NCBI RefSeq assembly: GCF_036324505.1
Contig: NC_086360.1
Coordinates: 14,068,293 to 14,132,292 of the forward strand
Source of the DNA: Eleginops maclovinus
Lineage: Eukaryota; Chordata; Actinopteri; Perciformes; Eleginopidae
Direction of reading: 5' to 3'
DNA length: 64,000 nucleotides
This document shows, piece after piece, positions 63,773-64,000 of this stretch; the first letter of the stretch is position 1; each line of letters opens with the position of its first letter. The position numbers were made by a program, and so were the translations under genes. A model generated the notes under the pieces. It was given only the letters and a program-made list of their open reading frames with translations, was not told where the DNA came from and ran no database searches.

Positions 63773-64000
63773 GCTGCCTGGAAATCAGCCTAATTTTAAA
63801 ACCAGCCACAAACACCAGGGCCAAGCGCTCTCTTTACCAACAAGTATTACCCTGGGAGAGGCACGAGCAATCCCTCATAGCATGCATTTGGTATAGATAA
63901 ACATGATTCCAACATCATTCGGATAAAGATAATATAAATTACAATAACAATTGGCAATAGATAATGCCTAAGAATATATGCCATGTTTCACCTGTCACTG
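63773..64000 (+). other. selenop 3' UTR, start only
   Basis: The 228 bases after the TAA are AT-rich towards the end and continue beyond the window. Selenoprotein P mRNAs carry two SECIS elements needed to read UGA as Sec. I see no convincing SECIS core (ATGA...AA...GA in a long stem) here, so both probably lie past 64000. Confidence 0.6.

Overview
The window is nuclear DNA from a ray-finned (teleost) fish. Evidence: vertebrate multi-exon genes with GT/AG introns and fish-like proteins, long intergenic AT-rich stretches, dense dinucleotide microsatellites, and hAT-type, MITE-like and LTR repeats of the kind common in spiny-rayed fishes. No bacterial, organellar or plasmid features were seen. 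All gene models below were built by hand from reading frames and splice sites, and every junction keeps frame.

Layout: (1) 1-29.5 kb holds no host gene that I can support. It contains microsatellites, a degenerate teleost repeat (about 1.25-1.65 kb), a cluster of four inverted CCAAT boxes (18.83-18.95 kb), and a 1.1-kb inverted-repeat element (10.64-11.73 kb). That element carries a THAP zinc-finger 5' gene end on the plus strand facing a second coding 5' end on the minus strand. (2) 29.6-31.3 kb: gadd45g, minus strand, four exons, with a TATA/GC/CCAAT promoter. (3) 34.7-40.2 kb: a creb3l3-like ER-membrane bZIP transcription factor, minus strand, nine coding exons. (4) 40.6-45.6 kb: nim1k, an AMPK-related kinase, minus strand, five coding exons, with a MITE in its 3' UTR and a possible distant promoter near 51.3-51.6 kb. 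(5) 52.4-55.9 kb: znf131, a BTB/C2H2 transcription factor, minus strand, eight coding exons. A complete non-autonomous hAT element lies upstream of its first coding exon, and a CpG-rich likely promoter lies at 57.9-58.3 kb. (6) 58.7-60.5 kb: LTR-type relics, including a solo LTR with a clean 4-bp target duplication. (7) 61.3-64.0 kb: selenop (selenoprotein P), plus strand, with 17 in-frame UGA (selenocysteine) codons. Its coding region is complete, but no SECIS element is recognisable before the window ends.

The genes are not an operon. From general knowledge, NIM1K, ZNF131 and SELENOP also lie near one another on human chromosome 5p, so this part looks like a conserved vertebrate block; gadd45g and the creb3l3-like gene come from other human chromosomes. 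gadd45g, creb3l3 and selenop belong to families linked to stress or liver physiology, but nothing in the sequence shows co-regulation. I found no undescribed multi-gene system. The least ordinary items are the THAP inverted-repeat element, the 17-UGA selenop, and a possible overlapping upstream ORF in front of creb3l3.
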